Source: Ramlibacter terrae (GTDB lineage Bacteria; Pseudomonadota; Gammaproteobacteria; Burkholderiales; Burkholderiaceae_C). From it: a stretch of DNA of 64,000 nt. Within the stretch, counting starts at the first letter, position 1. The number at the start of each line of letters is the position of its first letter. Location: positions 620,001-684,000 of the forward strand of contig CP053418.1 in assembly GCA_013127575.1 (NCBI GenBank). Reading direction: 5' to 3'. The translations under genes were made by a program, and so were the position numbers. The notes under the pieces were generated by a model, which saw only the letters and a program-made list of their open reading frames with translations, was not told the DNA's origin and ran no database searches. This document shows, piece by piece, positions 21,637 through 30,913 of the stretch.

Positions 21637-21652
21637 GCACTATAGGTAGTGG
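21637..21652. promoter_or_regulatory. Second NrdR box
   Basis: GCACTATAGGTAGTGG is a second, slightly degenerate copy starting exactly 31 bp after the first, three helical turns, the usual spacing of tandem NrdR boxes. The remaining sequence of 21540-21774 holds no gene that I can support. Confidence 0.8.
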
Positions 21653-21774
21653 TTGTCACGGAGTGTGAGGTGCACAAGCCTGTGGACAGCTTGTGCGTTG
21701 CCTGTGACCGCGGGGTGCGTTCGTGACCTGCTTCACGCATGTAGCCACGTGCTGCTACGGATGTGTTGCGTGGA

Positions 21775-21854
21775 TGTCATCCCGGGCTCGACCCGGGATC
21801 CATGCGGCGCTCGATCGCGCGCCGCGTGGATTGCGGCTCAAGGCCGCAATGACA
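21775..21854. repeat. 80-bp cloverleaf-like palindromic repeat overlapping the ampD 3' end
   Basis: An outer stem TGTCAT/ATGACA (21775-21780 with 21849-21854) encloses three hairpins. Hairpin 1 is 21779-21799 with an 8-bp perfect stem. Hairpin 2 is 21798-21831 with a 13-bp stem and one mismatch. Hairpin 3 is 21830-21850 with an 8-bp perfect stem. Repeats carrying the CCCGGG and GTCATTGCGGC-like arms are dispersed in many proteobacteria. The ampD stop codon is inside hairpin 3. It is not a tRNA: no anticodon loop or T-loop sequence is present. Confidence 0.75.
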
Positions 21855-22431
21855 GTGTCGGGAACGACGTCTCCGGCCACGCGAGCTGGCGTCGCAGCAG
21901 CGCCCAATCGAACCCCGCCCCCGGATCGTTCTTGCGCCCCGGTGCGATGTGCTCGTGGCCCGCGATGTGGCGCACCGGGTAGTGCTGCGCGAGGCTGGCG
22001 CACACGCTGGCCAGCGCTTCGTATTGTGCCGCCTCGAACGTCTCGCCTTCGAGCCCTTCCAGCTCGATCCCGACGGAATCGTCGTTGCAGTTCGGCCGCC
22101 CGCGATAGCTGGACGCGCCGGCGTGCCACGCCCGATCGTCGCAGCTGACGAACTGCCACAGCGCGCCGTCGCGGCGGATGAAGAAATGCGCCGACACCTG
22201 CATGCCCTCGATGGACTTGAAGTACGGGTGGGCGTCCCAGTCCAGAGTGTTGGTGAACAGCCGCCGCACTTCGTCGCCGCCGTACACGCCGGGCGGCAGG
22301 CTGATCGAGTGCACCACCACCAGGTCGACCCGCGCGCCGGCCGGGCGCGGGCCGAAGTTGGGCGAATCGCAACGGTGCGCGAAGCGGTACCAGCCGTCGC
22401 GCCACAGCACGCCGGGCGCCTCAGGCGGCAT
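21838..22431 (-). CDS. ampD: 1,6-anhydro-N-acetylmuramyl-L-alanine amidase AmpD
   Basis: Cytoplasmic zinc amidase of peptidoglycan recycling that removes the stem peptide from anhydro-muropeptides; its loss derepresses AmpC in many bacteria. Intact, 197 residues, amidase_2 fold. The first zinc His is in VDLVVVHSISLPPGVYG. Substrate-loop blocks are VSAHFFIRRDGALWQFVSCD and WHAGASSYRGRPNCNDDSVG. The second His and the Asp are in GHEHIAPGRKNDPGAGFDW. The last few residues (TSFPTLSLRP) and the stop are encoded within the cloverleaf repeat, so the natural C-terminus may have been replaced by repeat insertion. It overlaps the pilR stop by 11 bp on the same strand. Confidence 0.94.
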   Translation of the reverse strand: MPPEAPGVLWRDGWYRFAHRCDSPNFGPRPAGARVDLVVVHSISLPPGVYGGDEVRRLFTNTLDWDAHPYFKSIEGMQVSAHFFIRRDGALWQFVSCDDRAWHAGASSYRGRPNCNDDSVGIELEGLEGETFEAAQYEALASVCASLAQHYPVRHIAGHEHIAPGRKNDPGAGFDWALLRRQLAWPETSFPTLSLRP

Positions 22432-23869
22432 CGGCTTCCTCGGCGTCGTCGCTGCCCGGCGTGGTGATCGCCAGCCGCGCGATGCGGTAGCGGATCTGGC
22501 GCAAAGTGAGCCCCAGCTTCTGCGCGGCGGCGGTGCGGTTGAAGCCGGTTTCGCGCAGCGCCTGCACCAGGATCTCGCGCTCGCGCTGGTCCAGCCAGGC
22601 CTGCAGGTCGGGCGGCACCACGGGCGTTCCGGCCGGCTCCGACGCCTGCATGGAAGGCGAGGTGGCCGTCGGCGCGAAGTCGACCTGCAACTGCGTGCCG
22701 TCGGACAGGGCCAGTGCGCGGTGCAGCAGGTTTTCGAGCTCGCGCACGTTGCCGGGCAGCGGGTGTTCCTGCAGCTGCTGCACCACCTGCGGCGACAGGT
22801 GCGGCGCCGGCATACCGGACTCCTGCGCGATGCGCGCCAGCAAGGCTTCGCACAGCGCGGGCAGGTCTTCGCGGCGCTCGCGCAGCGGCGGCACCAGGAT
22901 CTCGATCACGTTGAGGCGGTAGAACAGGTCCTGCCGGAACCGGTTGGCCTGCACGTCGGCCGCGAGGTCGCGGTGGGTGGCGCTGACGATGCGCACGTCG
23001 ACCGCGTCCTCCTGCGTGGAGCCGAGCGAGCGCACGCTGCGCTCCCTGGATCGCGCGCAGCAGCTTGGACTGCATCGGCAGCGGCAGGTCGCCGATTTCG
23101 TCGAGGAACAGCGTGCCGCCCCGCGCCGCACGGAAATAGCCTTCGCGGTCGGCGGTGGCGCCGGTGTACGAGCCCTTCCGCGCGCCGAAGAATTCGGCTT
23201 CCAGCAAGGTCTCGGGGATCGCGCTGCAGTTGACGGCGATGAAGGGCGCCTCGGCGCGATGGCTGCACGCATGGATGGCGCGCGCGGCCAGTTCCTTGCC
23301 GGTCCCGGATTCACCGCGCACCAGCACCGGCGCCATGCTGCGCGCCACCTTTTCGATGCGTTCCTTCACCAGCCGCATCGGCGCCGACTCGCCCACCAGC
23401 CGCTGCAAGGCGAGGTGGCCGCCTGTCGAGCGCTCGGACGAGGGCGCCGGCGCGGCCGCGCGGCCGGGTGGCCGCACGCGGTCGGTCGCCGCCTCCTGCA
23501 CCGCCGAAGCCACCACGGTGCGGAACTGCTTGAGGTCCACCGGCTTGGTCAGGTAGTCGAAGGCGCCGGCCTTGAGGGCCTCCACCGCGTTCTCGGCGGA
23601 GCCGTACGCCGTCATGACGATGCAGCGCTCGGGGCGCTGCTGGGCGGCCATGCGGTGCAGCAGTTCGAGGCCGAGCCCGTCGGGCAGCCGCATGTCGGTG
23701 ATCACGGCGTCGAAGCGGCGGTTCTCCAGCAGCTGCCAGGCTTCGCCCAGCGTGCCGGCGGCGTCGACGCGGTAGCCTTCGCGCAGCAGCGTCAGCTCGT
23801 AGAGCGTGCGCAGGTCGGGCTCGTCGTCGACGACGGGACCTGTGCGGACGATGTCGGTTGCTGGGCCAT
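22421..23869 (-). CDS. pilR: Sigma-54 response regulator PilR (frameshifted)
   Basis: NtrC-class activator that turns on pilin transcription when phosphorylated by PilS; about 482 residues. The receiver contains VVDDEPDLRTLYELTLLREG and the phospho-Asp in VITDMRLPDG. The AAA+ domain has Walker A GESGTGKE, the sigma-54 loop as GSYTGA, Walker B GGTLFLDEIGDLPL, and ATHRDLAADVQANRFRQDLF. A Fis-type helix-turn-helix, ETGFNRTAAAQKLGLTLRQI, is at the C-terminus. Frame changes near 23847 (CCTGG repair) and 23045 (extra G at CCAGG). The start MAQQPTSSAQV overlaps the pilS stop as ATGA. Confidence 0.93.
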
Positions 23870-25579
23870 CAGGCACCCATTGTGTCAAAGGGCTGCGGGC
23901 CGGGCAGCACCGCCGCGCGGGTGCGGAAGCCGACCGTGAATTCGTTCCCCTCGCGCCCGCTGCCGTCGGGCGCCGGCGCCCACGCATACGCGATGGTGGC
24001 GCCATGCCGCGCGCACAGCTCCCGGCAGATGTACAGGCCCCAGGCCGCTGGAGCGGCTCTCGGACGAGAAGAAGGGCTCGAACAGGTGGCGCTGCACGCC
24101 CGGGTCGAGCGGGTGCCCGTCGCTCCACACGCGCAGGCGCGCCTCCTCGGTGCCATGGCTCGCATCCGATGCCACCACGATCGCGCCGGGCTGCGCGCTG
24201 GCATAGCGCAGCGCGTTGTCCAGCAGGTTCACCAGGATGCGGCGCAGGTGCTCGCCGTCGAAAGCGGTCCACGCGCTCGCCGAATCGAGCGCGAGGTGCA
24301 GCCGGTCGCCGCAGCCGGTGTGCCGCTGCCACTCGCCCACCAGCACCTGCACCGTCTGGTCGAGCTCGAGCCAGTCGGAAGGCGGCTGCTGCAGCCGCGC
24401 CAGGTTCAGGATCTCTTCGACGATCTGCGACAGGCGCTGCGTGTTCTTGCTCACCAGCGAGGTCAGCTGCTGCTGCCCCGGGTCGGTCAGTTCCTCGGCC
24501 AGCAGGCTGTTGGCCTGCGTGATGGCGGCCAGCGGATTGCGGATCTCGTGCGCCACCGCCGCCGACATGCGGCCCATGGCGGCCAGCTTCTCGGTGCGCA
24601 GGCGCGCTTCGGCGGCGCGCAGGTCCTGCAGGAACATCACGCACAGCGCGTCGCTCTGCAGGTCTTGCGGCGGCGTCAGGCGCGTGCGCACCCGCAGGTG
24701 CAGCGACTCGCCCGGCGCGAGCTCCAGCGCCAGTTCGGCGTTCTGCGAGGCGTGTTCGGTGAACGTGCGCTGCGCCAGCGCGGCCAGCGGATGCCAGCCG
24801 GGGCGCGACACGAGCGCGAGCGAGGCCGGCGCTTCCCGGGCCTGCCAGCCGAGCAGCTCGCGCGCCGCCGGGTTGGCCGCATGGATGCGCCAGTCGGCGC
24901 CCACCACCAGCACGCCTTCGGTCAGCGTGTCGATCACCACCTCGTTGACCTGCGCCTGCGTGCGCGCGAGCGAGCGGCTGCGGCGCGCCACCTGCTCCTC
25001 GCGCGCGAGCCGCGCGGCCATCTGGTTGCCGAGCAGCGCCACCACGAAGTAGCCGCCGCCGGTGAGCCCGGCCTGCACCAGGCGCGGAGCGTAATCCTGC
25101 ACTTCCAGCACCACCAGCCGGGCGTCGATCAGCAGCAGCAGCGTGACGGCCGCCGCCGTGCCGAGCGCGAGCAGGGTCGAGCCCAGCACCGATGCCGTGA
25201 GCACGGGCAGCGCGTACAGCGGCGAGAAATTGAGGCCGGCGGGCTGCAGGAAGTGCAGCGTCGAGAACGCCAGCAGGTCGATGCCGATGGTGGACACCCA
25301 TTGCGGATCGAAGGTGTGGCCCGGCAGCGCCGGCTGGGTGAGCACGCGCACGGCCAGCACGGCCGCGAGGTAGGTTCCGCACAAGGCCAGCTGCCACGTG
25401 TCGACCGGCGTCAGGCCGGACAGCATCAGGCCGCCCAGCAGCACCAGCATGACGAGGGCGATGCCGACCCGCGCCGCCATGAAGCCGAGCCACAGGCGGT
25501 GGAAAGCGGACTGCTCCGGGCCCGCGGGCCGCGACGCCGCGCCGTCCCGGGTCGAGAATTCCGAAAGGGTGAACGCCAT
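23869..25579 (-). CDS. pilS: Sensor histidine kinase PilS (frameshifted once)
   Basis: Membrane sensor for type IV pilus expression, about 570 residues. Starting at MAFTLSEFSTRDGAASRP, six hydrophobic helices span residues 30-190 (GIALVMLVLLGGLMLSGL, FSPLYALPVLTASVLGST, GGGYFVVALLGNQMAARL). A PAS-like segment (VIDTLTEGVLVVGADWRIHA) precedes the kinase core. The phospho-His is in MSAAVAHEIRNPLAAITQ and the N box is in ILVNLLDNALRYASAQPG. An extra C near 24043 splits SSGLGLYICRELCARHGAT, the G2 box. Cognate regulator PilR follows with overlapping codons. PilS family members monitor pilin level in the membrane. Confidence 0.93.
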
Positions 25580-25587
25580 GCGCGGGC

Positions 25588-25833
25588 TCAGCCGCCGTCC
25601 CGCAGCCGATGCTCGGGGCTGCAATACAGCAGGCCGCGCACGCCGGCCACCGCTTCCGACTGCGGCAGGTGCACGCCGCACACGGGGCAGCTCACCATGT
25701 CCTGCGGGCCGGCGACGGGACGCGGCTGTTGCGGCGGCGGCGCCGCGTCGCGCGCGGCGCGTTCGGCCAGCCGGGCGTTGCGCCACATCATGTAGGCCAC
25801 CACGATCACGACGAGCAGCACGAGGTACTTCAT
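25588..25833 (-). CDS. PP0621 family protein
   Basis: An intact 81-residue protein typical of Burkholderiales, where it lies between the CcsA-like gene and pilS as it does here. One N-terminal helix MKYLVLLVVIVVAYMMW anchors it. The cytoplasmic tail carries VSCPVCGVHLPQSEAVAG and LYCSPEHRLRDG, which together resemble a treble-clef or rubredoxin-like zinc site. Function unknown. I start at this ATG because it gives the full helix, and the ATG overlaps the stop of the preceding CcsA-like gene. Confidence 0.8.
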   Translation of the reverse strand: MKYLVLLVVIVVAYMMWRNARLAERAARDAAPPPQQPRPVAGPQDMVSCPVCGVHLPQSEAVAGVRGLLYCSPEHRLRDGG

Positions 25834-26626
25834 GCGGGCCGCCGCAGCACGACTTCCATCACGAAGCGCGAGCCGACATAGGCCAGCAGCAGCAACAGCG
25901 AGCCGATGTAGATGACGCGCACGGCCTTGCGGCCGCGCCAGCCGAAGCGCGCGCGCCCGAGCAGCAGGGTGGCGAACGCCGCCCACGACAGCACCGAGAA
26001 CACGCTCTTGTGGTCCCAGCGCCAGCCGCGCCCGTAGACCACTTCGGAGAAGAACAGGCCGGCCAGCAGGGTGGCCGACAGCAGGACGAACCCGGCGCCG
26101 GCGAAGCGGAAGGTGAGCCGCTCCGGGGTGAGCAGCGGCAGCCCGGGCTGCGCTTCGGTGGCTGGCGCATGGTGCGCTCGGCGCGCGTCATCAACCAGGC
26201 ATGCACCACGGCGGCGGCGAAGAGTCCGTACGAAGCGATGCCCAGCGCCCAGTGCAGCGGCAGCAGCGGCGTGGCCGTCACGTGCAGGGGCGTGCCCGGA
26301 AAGGCGAGCGCCAGCAGCACGGCCGCGGCGCCCAGCGCCGACAGCGCCCAGCGGGCCTGCAGCTGCGGGAACAGCTGCTTTTCGACCGCGTACACGGTCA
26401 GCACCAGCCAGGCCGTGACGGAAAGGGCCGGCGCGAAGCCGAAGCGCGGCGCCTCCCCCAGCAGGCTCCAGGCGAGCGCCGCGCCGTGCAGCACCCGGGC
26501 CGCCAGCAGGGCCACGCGCGCGCCCTGCTCGCCCAGCCGCGCCGCGGCCGCGGCGGGCACCGCGTAGGCCGCCGCCGCAGCCACCGTCAGCACGAGGCCG
26601 GCGGGGGAGGCACTGGATAGAATCAT
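25830..26626 (-). CDS. CcsA/HemX-like cytochrome c assembly membrane protein (frameshifted)
   Basis: Integral membrane protein of about 266 residues with eight predicted helices. It starts MILSSASPAGLVLTVAAAAA. Conserved heme-handling blocks are VYAVEKQLFPQLQ, LPLHWALGIASYGLFAAAVV and GWRWDHKSVFSVLSWAAFAT, where the Trp-rich loop and His suit heme binding. A missing G at CCAGG near 26161 splits it in the loop after TMRQ. The family (CcsA, CcsB, HemX) acts in system II cytochrome c maturation, but this short ffh-linked member is usually only called an inner-membrane protein. It is divergent from ffh with 62 bp between starts. Confidence 0.8.
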
Positions 26627-26688
26627 GTGGACAAGTTTAGCCCCCAGACGCCGGCCGCCTTCAGCGCATGGCGTAACCCCACTTCCCC

Positions 26689-28056
26689 ATGGCCACCGCC
26701 CTCTCCGACAAACTTTCCCGCGCCGGTCAAGCAGATGCGCGGCCAGGCCCGCATCACCGAGGACAACGTGCAGGAGATGCTGCGCGAAGTCCGCATGGCC
26801 CTGCTCGAGGCCGACGTCGCGCTGCCGGTGGTGCGCGACTTCATCGCCCGCGTCAAGGAAAAGGCGCTGGGCGGGGGAGGTCGTCGGCTCGCTCAATCCC
26901 GGCCAGGCGCTGGTCGGCATCGTCCACCGCGAGCTGGTGGCGACGATGGGCGCCGGCATCAGCGACATCAACCTGGCCGCGCAGCCGCCGGCCGTGATCC
27001 TGATGGCGGGCCTGCAGGGCGCCGGCAAGACGACCACCACCGCCAAGCTGGCCAAGCACCTGATCGAGAAGCGCAAGAAGAAGGTGCTGACGGTGTCCGG
27101 CGACGTCTACCGCCCCGCCGCCATCGAGCAGCTGAAGACGGTGACGAAGCAGGCCGGCGCCGAGTGGTTCCCGAGCACGCCCGACCAGAAACCGGTCGAC
27201 ATCGCGCGAGCCGCCATCGACTACGCGCGCAAGCAGTACTTCGACGTGCTGCTGGTCGACACGGCCGGCCGGCTCGCGATCGACGAAGTGCTGATGCGCG
27301 AGATCCGGGAACTGCACGCGGTGCTCAAGCCGGTCGAGACGCTCTTCGTGGTCGACGCCATGCAGGGCCAGGACGCGGTCAACACCGCCAAGGCGTTCAA
27401 GGAAGCGCTGCCGCTCACCGGCATCGTGCTGACCAAGCTGGACGGCGACTCGCGCGGCGGCGCGGCGCTGTCGGTGCGGCAGATCACGGGCGCGCCGATC
27501 AAGTTCGCGGGCGTCAGCGAGAAGATCGACGGGCTCGAGGTGTTCGACGCCGAGCGCCACGCCGGCCGCATCCTCGGGCATGGGCGACATCCTGGCGCTG
27601 GTCGAGCAGGTGCAGGCCGGCGTCGACATGGAGGCCGCGCAGAAGCTGGCCGCCAAGGTCAAGAGCGGCGAGGGCTTCGACCTCAACGACTTCCCGGCGC
27701 AGATCCAGCAGATGAAGCAGATGGGCGGCCTCTCGCAGCTGATGGACAAGATGCCGGCGCAGATGCAGGCCAAGGCCGGCGCGGTCGACATGGACAAGGC
27801 CGAGCGCGACATCCGCCGCAAGGAAGGAATCATCTCCAGCATGACCAAGCTGGAGCGCCGCAAGCCCGACATCATCAAGGCCACCCGCAAGCGCCGCATC
27901 GCCGCCGGCGCCGGCGTGCAGGTGCAGGAAGTCAACCGCCTGCTCAACGAGTTCGAGCAGATGCAGACGATGATGAAGAAGATGAAGGGCGGCGGCCTCA
28001 TGAAGATGATGAAGCGGATGGGCGGGGGCAAGGGGATGCCCAAGATGCCGTTCTAG
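26689..28056 (+). CDS. ffh: Signal recognition particle protein Ffh (frameshifted)
   Basis: GTPase of the signal recognition particle, which directs nascent membrane proteins to FtsY; about 456 residues. The N domain (MATALSDKLSR, then NVQEMLREVRMALLEADVAL) is broken near 26727 (CCTGG) and 26873 (extra G). The G domain shows GLQGAGKTTTTAKLAKHL, VDTAGRLAIDE and LTKLDGDSRGGAALSV. After an extra G near 27578 the Met-rich M domain that binds 4.5S RNA follows, ending MMKRMGGGKGMPKMPF. Since the gene is essential, three frameshifts in it argue strongly for sequence error rather than decay. Confidence 0.96.
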
Positions 28057-28086
28057 GGCCCGGCCGGTCCGATCGGTCCACGGCTC

Positions 28087-28989
28087 CTACGCACTGCGGC
28101 CGCGCGCCGCCTTCGCGGCCTCTCCGTGTAACCACGACAGGAAAGCCTCCACTGCGGGGCGCTTCGCATGCCGCGCGGGATACACGGCAAAGTGCGCCTT
28201 GACCAGGATGACCTTGTCGAGGCTGAACACCGGCCGCAGCTTTCCTTCGGCAAGGTGCAGGCCGCCCACGGTGGTGCTTTCCAGCGCGACGCCCAGTCCT
28301 TGCGTGGCGGCATCGAGCGTCATCTGGGCCCGATCGAAGCGGACCGGAAACCGGTCCGGGGCTCGCAGGTTGGTGAAGCGCGCGAACCAGTCCGGCCACT
28401 GCACCACGCTGACATTGCTCTGGATCAGGGGAACGCCGGCCAGTTGCGCGGGCGTCTTGAGCCGGTGCTCCTTGATGAACGCCGGGCTGGCCAGCGGCAC
28501 GATCCGCTCTTCGAACAGGGGCTCCACCACGAGGTCGCCCCAGTTCGGTACGCCGTAGCGAATGTCGACGTCCGCCTGGCCAAGCGCGAAGTCGCTCGGC
28601 GTGTGCGCGGCCGACAGGTTCAACGCGATCTCGGGACACGCCCGGGCAAAGCCCCGCAGCCTCGGCATCAACCAGAGGCTGGCAATGCTCGGCGCCGAAT
28701 GCACGTAGAGGCTGTTCCCGACGCCTTGCCGCATGTCCTCGGTGGCCGACGCGATGGCCGACAGCGCACCGCCCACACGCATCAGGTAGTGCTCCCCCGC
28801 TGCGCTCAGCCGGACGCCGTGCGCACTGCGTTCGAACAGGCGCACGCCGAGGTGCGTCTCGAGCCGGGCCACCTGATGGCTGATCGCCGAAGCGGTCAGG
28901 TGCAGTTCGGCGGCGGCGACTGCGAAGCTGCGCCGCCGCGCAACGGCTTCGAACGCGAGGAGATTGGGAATCGGTGGGATGGAGGGCAT
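28087..28989 (-). CDS. LysR-type transcriptional regulator, GcvA-like
   Basis: An intact 300-residue regulator. The N-terminal winged helix-turn-helix is FEAVARRRSFAVAAAELHLT with SAISHQVARLETHLGVRLFE, close to the GcvA subgroup. The effector domain starts near residue 90 (YVHSAPSIASLWLMPRLRGF). Within it DIRYGVPNWGDLVVEPLFEE and DAATQGLGVALEST are family-typical. I start at MPSIPPIPN, leaving room for the dyad at 29010-29024 in the promoter. It is divergent from the SDR-TRAP-transketolase operon 110 bp away, the classic arrangement for a LysR activator and its target. The co-inducer is unknown. Confidence 0.92.
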   Translation of the reverse strand: MPSIPPIPNLLAFEAVARRRSFAVAAAELHLTASAISHQVARLETHLGVRLFERSAHGVRLSAAGEHYLMRVGGALSAIASATEDMRQGVGNSLYVHSAPSIASLWLMPRLRGFARACPEIALNLSAAHTPSDFALGQADVDIRYGVPNWGDLVVEPLFEERIVPLASPAFIKEHRLKTPAQLAGVPLIQSNVSVVQWPDWFARFTNLRAPDRFPVRFDRAQMTLDAATQGLGVALESTTVGGLHLAEGKLRPVFSLDKVILVKAHFAVYPARHAKRPAVEAFLSWLHGEAAKAARGRSA

Positions 28990-29009
28990 GGGGACAACCC
29001 GCACGTCAC

Positions 29010-29024
29010 ATGACGGATCGTCAT
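29010..29024. promoter_or_regulatory. LysR-type T-N11-A dyad in the divergent promoter
   Basis: ATGACGGATCGTCAT is a perfect 6-bp dyad around GAT. Read as T(29011)-N11-A(29023) it meets the standard LysR-box definition. It lies 21 bp upstream of the LysR ATG and 76 bp upstream of the SDR ATG, as expected for a recognition site used for both autoregulation and activation. Confidence 0.7.
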
Positions 29025-29099
29025 CTTAGGCTGAAGAGACTTCGCTTGGCGTAATGCAAGCCGCCCACGATCATCGCGGCCTCGCTACGGAGACCACAG

Positions 29100-29847
29100 A
29101 TGCTTCTCAAGGACAAGATCGCCTTCATCACCGGGGGCGCCGGAGCCAACGGCACGGGCTTCGCCACCGCGCGGCAGATGGCCGCGCAGGGCGCTCGCGT
29201 CGTCATCATGGACTGGCGCGCGCCGAACCCGAAACTGCGGCGGCGAAACTCGGCGAAGGCCACCGGGCGTGGTGGGCGACGTGACGGACAAGGCCGCGTG
29301 CGACGCCGCCGCGGCGAAGGCCCTGCAAGCCTACGGCCGCATCGACATCCTGGTGAACAACGCCGGAATCACGCAGCCGGTGAAGACGCTGGACATCAGC
29401 GGCGCCGACTACGATCGGATTCTCGACGTCAGCCTGCGCGGCACGCTGCACATGTCACAGGCCGTGCTGCCCGCGATGCGCCGGCAGCAGTCGGGTTCCA
29501 TCGTCTGCATCTCGTCCGTGTCCGCCCAGCGCGGCGGCGGCATCTTCGGAGGCCCGCACTACTCGGCGGCCAAGGCGGGCGTGCTGGGCCTGGCCCGGGC
29601 GATGGCGCGCGAATTCGGTATCGAAGGCATCCGCATCAACTGCATCACCCCGGGCCTGATCGAGACCGACATCACCCGGGGCAAGCTGACGCCGGAGCGC
29701 AAGAAGGACATCACCGACACCATCCCTTTGGCGCGCACGGGGCGAGCCGACGACGTGGCGGGCGCCTGCGTCTTCCTTGCGAGCGACCTGTCGGCGTACT
29801 GCACGGGCATCACGCTGGACGTCAACGGCGGAATGCTGATTCATTGA
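29100..29847 (+). CDS. Short-chain dehydrogenase/reductase (frameshifted)
   Basis: NAD(P)-dependent oxidoreductase of about 250 residues. It begins MLLKDKIAFITGGAGANGTG, the nucleotide-binding glycine motif. Repairing CCTGG near 29213 and one base near 29268 gives MDLARAEPETAAAKLGEGHR and GDVTDKAACD. DILVNNAGITQPVKTLD, SIVCISSVSAQ with the catalytic Ser, and PHYSAAKAGVLGLARAMARE with Tyr and Lys form the active site. RINCITPGLIETDITRGKL and the DVNGGMLIH C-terminus match the 3-oxoacyl-reductase/polyol-dehydrogenase group. First gene of the operon opposite LysR; probably oxidises or reduces the imported sugar or hydroxy acid. Confidence 0.92.
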
Positions 29848-29870
29848 ACGACACAACCAAAGGAGACACC

Positions 29871-30861
29871 ATGCAACGCAACACCTTCACCCGCTCGCTG
29901 ATTGCCCGGCGGCCGCCGCCGCACTGCCGTTCGCCGTCCGTCCGGGCACAAGCCCTCAAGCTCACGCTGGGGCATGGCTCCGCCGTCGAGAACCCGAGGC
30001 ATGTCGCCTCGCTGAAGTTCGCCGAGATCGTCAAGGCCGGGACCGGCGGGCGCGTAGAGGTGCAGGTCGCCCCGTCTGCGCAGCTCGGTGACGACGCCGC
30101 CATGGTGACCGCGCTGCGCACGGGCGCGCTCGACATCTCCGCCAACTCGCAAGGCGCCGTCTCTGCCGCGGTTCCAGAGTACGCCGCTTTCGGCATGCCC
30201 TTCATGTTCTCGAGCCCCGCTGCGGCTTTCAAGCTGCTGGATGGAACGCTGGGCAAGGAACTGGCGGACCGCTCCGCGGAAAAAGGCATGGTGCTGCTCG
30301 GCACTGGGACAACGGCATCCGCCACATGACCAACAGCAAGCGGCCGATCACGAAGGTCGAAGACATGAAGGGGCTGAAGATCCGCGTCCCGCCAGATGCG
30401 ACGCTGGTCGATATCGTCAAGTCGCTCGGGGCCGAGTCGCAGCAGATCCGCTTCGCGGAACTCTATGTGGCCCTCCAGCAAGGCGTGGTGGACGGCCGGG
30501 AGAATCCGCTCGTCAACATCCACGCCAGCAAGCTCTACGAGGTGCAGAAGCACCTCGCCCTGACCAACCACCAGTTCCAGATGACCCCGCTTCTCATGAG
30601 CAAGCGCACTGGGACAAGTTGTCCGACGCCGACAAGAAGGCCGTGCAGGAGGCGGCGGCCGAGGCCACCGCGCTGCAGCGCAAGCTGTCACAGGAGGCCG
30701 ATGACAAGCTGCTGGCGGAGCTCAAGGCCAAGGGCGTGCAGGTCACCACCCCGGACAAGGCCGCCTTCGAGAAGGCGACCTCCGAAGTGGACGACAAATG
30801 GATGGCCGGCCCGATCGGTCCCTACGTGAAGAAGGTCATCAGCGCTGCACGCGCGAAGTGA
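29871..30861 (+). CDS. dctP: TRAP transporter substrate-binding protein DctP (frameshifted)
   Basis: Periplasmic receptor of a TRAP transporter, about 332 residues. AAGGAGA precedes MQRNTFTRSLIA. Restoring two CCTGG sites near 29909 and 29940 rebuilds a signal peptide (LIALAAAAALPFAV). The mature domain contains LKLTLGHGSAVENPRHVASL, GDDAAMVTALRTGALDISAN and AFGMPFMFSSPAAAFKLLDG. After CCTGG repairs near 30305 and 30609 come WDNGIRHMTNSKRPITKVED, the DctP signature GLKIRVPPDATLVDIVKSLG, and LQQGVVDGRENPLVNIHASK. The Arg in KIRVP normally binds a substrate carboxylate, so an organic or sugar acid is likely. Confidence 0.92.
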
Positions 30862-30913
30862 TGTCCCGCTGGCTGGCGCGCCTGCGCGTCGGCCATGCCA
30901 ACAGGCTCTGCCC

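Noticed and set aside
21775..21854. A tRNA gene, because the element folds as a cloverleaf
   Set aside because: No tRNA-like T-loop (TTC), no CCA-compatible acceptor stem length and no anticodon arm; the arms resemble dispersed proteobacterial palindromes.
21777..25493. 1,238-codon minus-strand open frame over pilS, pilR and ampD
   Set aside because: It contains part of the real PilR frame but crosses three separate genes out of frame elsewhere; separate starts, stops and ATGA overlaps support three genes.
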